In this document: positions 11,462 through 12,474 of the stretch, piece after piece | How the letters are laid out: each line of letters starts with the position of its first letter | How positions within the stretch are numbered: position 1 is the stretch's first letter | Position numbers and translations under genes: made by a program | Notes under the pieces: model-generated | Database searches by the model: none | Told to the model about the DNA's origin: nothing | What the model saw: the letters and a program-made list of their open reading frames with translations, nothing else | Source of the DNA: JAABRU01 sp050180235 | Lineage (GTDB): Bacteria; Desulfobacterota; Desulfobacteria; Desulfobacterales; Desulfococcaceae | Assembly: GCA_050180235.1 (NCBI GenBank) | Contig: JBFXEJ010000147.1 | Span: 1 to 12,474, forward strand | Reading direction: 5' to 3' | Length of the DNA: 12,474 nt

Positions 11462-12474
11462 ATGCCCAAACCAATACACCACTTCATCTTCTGCCTTTGC
11501 CTTATTTTCCTGCCTGCTTCTGGCGTTTTCGCGGTGGAATCCATGCCGCCCATTGTGCCGGAAGGGGAATATATTGAAAACGTGGAAGAGTTGCTGAAAA
11601 ACATCAGCGGGCATACAGCACGTATAAATTCTGTATGTTTTTCCCCGGACGGCCAAACCCTGGCTTCCGGGTCAGATGACAATACCGTGCGTCTGTGGGA
11701 TTTGGAAACCGGGAAAGAAAAGTCCGTTCTTTCCGGCCATACGAATTCTGTAAACAGTGTGAGTTTTTCTCCGGACGGCCAAACCCTGGCTTCCGGGTCA
11801 GATGACAATACCGTGCGTCTGTGGGATTTGGAAACCGGGAAAGAAAAGTCCGTTCTTTCCGGCCATACATCTTCTGTTTCTTCAGTGAGTTTTTCCCCGG
11901 ACGGCCACACCCTGGCTTCCGGGTCAGATGACAATACCGTGCGTCTGTGGGATGCGCAGACCGGGAAAGAAAAGTCCGTTCTTTCCGGCCATACGGATTC
12001 TGTAAACAGTGTGAGTTTTTCTCCAGACGGCCACACCCTGGCTTCCGGGTCAGATGACAATACCGTGCGTCTGTGGGATGCGCAGATCGGGAAAGAAAAG
12101 TCCGTTCTTTCCGGACATACGTCTGATGTCAACAGTGTGAGTTTTTCTCCGGACGGCAAAACCCTGACTTCCGGGGCGGGTAATATTTTGGATGGTGACA
12201 ATACCGTGCGTCTGTGGGATGCGCAGACCGGGAAAGAAAAGTCCGTTCTTTCCGGCCATACGTCTTATGTAAAAAGTGTGAGTTTTTCTCCGGACGGCAA
12301 AACCCTGGCTTCCGGGGCTAGTGGAGCCTCTGGTGACAATACCGTGCGTCTGTGGGATGCGCAGACCGGGAAAGAAAAGTCCGATCTTTCCGGCCATACG
12401 GATTCTGGTTATTCAGTGAGATTTTCACCGGACGGCAAAACCCTGGCTTCCGGGTCATATGACAATACCGTGCG
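11462..12474 (+). CDS. exported WD40-repeat protein (runs off window end)
   Basis: The frame is open from ATG 11462 to the window edge (337 complete codons). Residues 1-24 form a signal peptide: a Lys/His-containing start, a hydrophobic core (FIFCLCLIFLPASGV) and a likely cleavage after VFA. After a short linker, WD40 blades begin at Ser49: SGHT..VNSVSFSPDG.TLASGSDDNTVRLWD.. with the GH and WD hallmarks. Blade starts are at 11606, 11732, 11858, 11984, 12110, 12251 and 12389; the first four are exactly 126 bases, the fifth and sixth 141 and 138 through short loop insertions (NILDG and GASG). At least seven blades are visible, enough for one propeller, and the repeat continues past the edge. 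As an exported propeller it is probably a protein-binding scaffold in the periplasm or on the cell surface; any enzymatic or partner domain lies beyond the window. Confidence 0.88.
   Translation, partial: MPKPIHHFIFCLCLIFLPASGVFAVESMPPIVPEGEYIENVEELLKNISGHTARINSVCFSPDGQTLASGSDDNTVRLWDLETGKEKSVLSGHTNSVNSVSFSPDGQTLASGSDDNTVRLWDLETGKEKSVLSGHTSSVSSVSFSPDGHTLASGSDDNTVRLWDAQTGKEKSVLSGHTDSVNSVSFSPDGHTLASGSDDNTVRLWDAQIGKEKSVLSGHTSDVNSVSFSPDGKTLTSGAGNILDGDNTVRLWDAQTGKEKSVLSGHTSYVKSVSFSPDGKTLASGASGASGDNTVRLWDAQTGKEKSDLSGHTDSGYSVRFSPDGKTLASGSYDNTV
11606..12474 (+). repeat. near-identical tandem WD40 coding repeats (126-bp unit)
   Basis: Six complete and one partial unit share long identical blocks at DNA level, for example TCAGATGACAATACCGTGCG and GGGAAAGAAAAGTCCGTTCT. 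Variation is concentrated in a short segment after GGCCATACG (the blade-top residues after SGHT) and in the loop before DNTVRLWD. This points to recent duplication or gene conversion. Confidence 0.9.

Noticed and set aside
11392..12201. Repetitive 269-codon open frame on the complement
   Set aside because: It is the antisense of the WD40 repeats; the + frame has a signal peptide, a Shine-Dalgarno and clear GH/WD motifs.
1..12474. tRNA, rRNA or known riboswitch genes
   Set aside because: I saw no cloverleaf, rRNA core motif or riboswitch consensus in the gaps on either strand by eye; a covariance-model scan would be needed to exclude small ones.

Overview
The window looks like an accessory region of a large, repeat-rich bacterial genome. 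A Pfa-type modular synthase, a TIR-domain protein, a RelE/HigB-like toxin module, a WD40-repeat protein with a signal peptide and several unrelated dispersed repeat families lie within 12.5 kb, and nearly every intergenic gap holds an inverted repeat. This mix is typical of filamentous or multicellular Gram-negative bacteria. My guess is a sulfate-reducing Desulfobacterota member (Desulfonema-like), with a large-genome cyanobacterium or Beggiatoa-like organism less likely. That is inference from gene style; no ribosomal or taxonomic marker gene is present. All confidently called genes are on the + strand.

Layout. Bases 3-116 are the 3' end of an IS630-like transposase, followed by an in-frame coding remnant (117-242). 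Bases 273-1178 hold two small genes of unknown function, a three-helix membrane protein and a membrane-anchored charged protein, with matching Shine-Dalgarno leaders. Bases 1179-1869 have no convincing gene but carry several hairpins and a cluster of mixed-orientation CACAGAG repeats. Bases 1870-8901 encode one 2343-residue synthase, KS-AT-ACP-ACP-ACP-KR-DH, closely resembling PfaA of polyunsaturated fatty acid synthases but without pfaB, pfaC or pfaD beside it. A near-perfect 33-bp inverted repeat (8923-9028) separates it from a TIR protein (9083-10363) in which both the NADase glutamate and the nucleotide-binding motifs of the following ATPase-like region look lost. Bases 10476-11248 hold three overlapping small genes: a candidate antitoxin, a Gp49/HigB-type RelE-like toxin, and a third protein whose start resembles a HigA antitoxin but which lacks its DNA-binding domain. 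This three-gene block is bracketed by about 45-bp inverted arms (10367-10412 and 11376-11420). From 11462 to the window edge runs a signal-peptide-bearing WD40 protein with at least seven almost identical blades.

How the genes may work together. The synthase has every active-site residue needed to load malonyl units, condense, ketoreduce and dehydrate, so it probably makes an unsaturated or hydroxylated acyl chain with partner proteins encoded elsewhere. The TIR protein looks more like a signalling scaffold or sensor than an active NADase. The small-gene block looks like a self-contained, possibly mobile toxin-antitoxin cassette inserted between the TIR and WD40 genes. No direct functional link between synthase and TIR protein can be shown from sequence; they are co-directional but separated by the inverted repeat.
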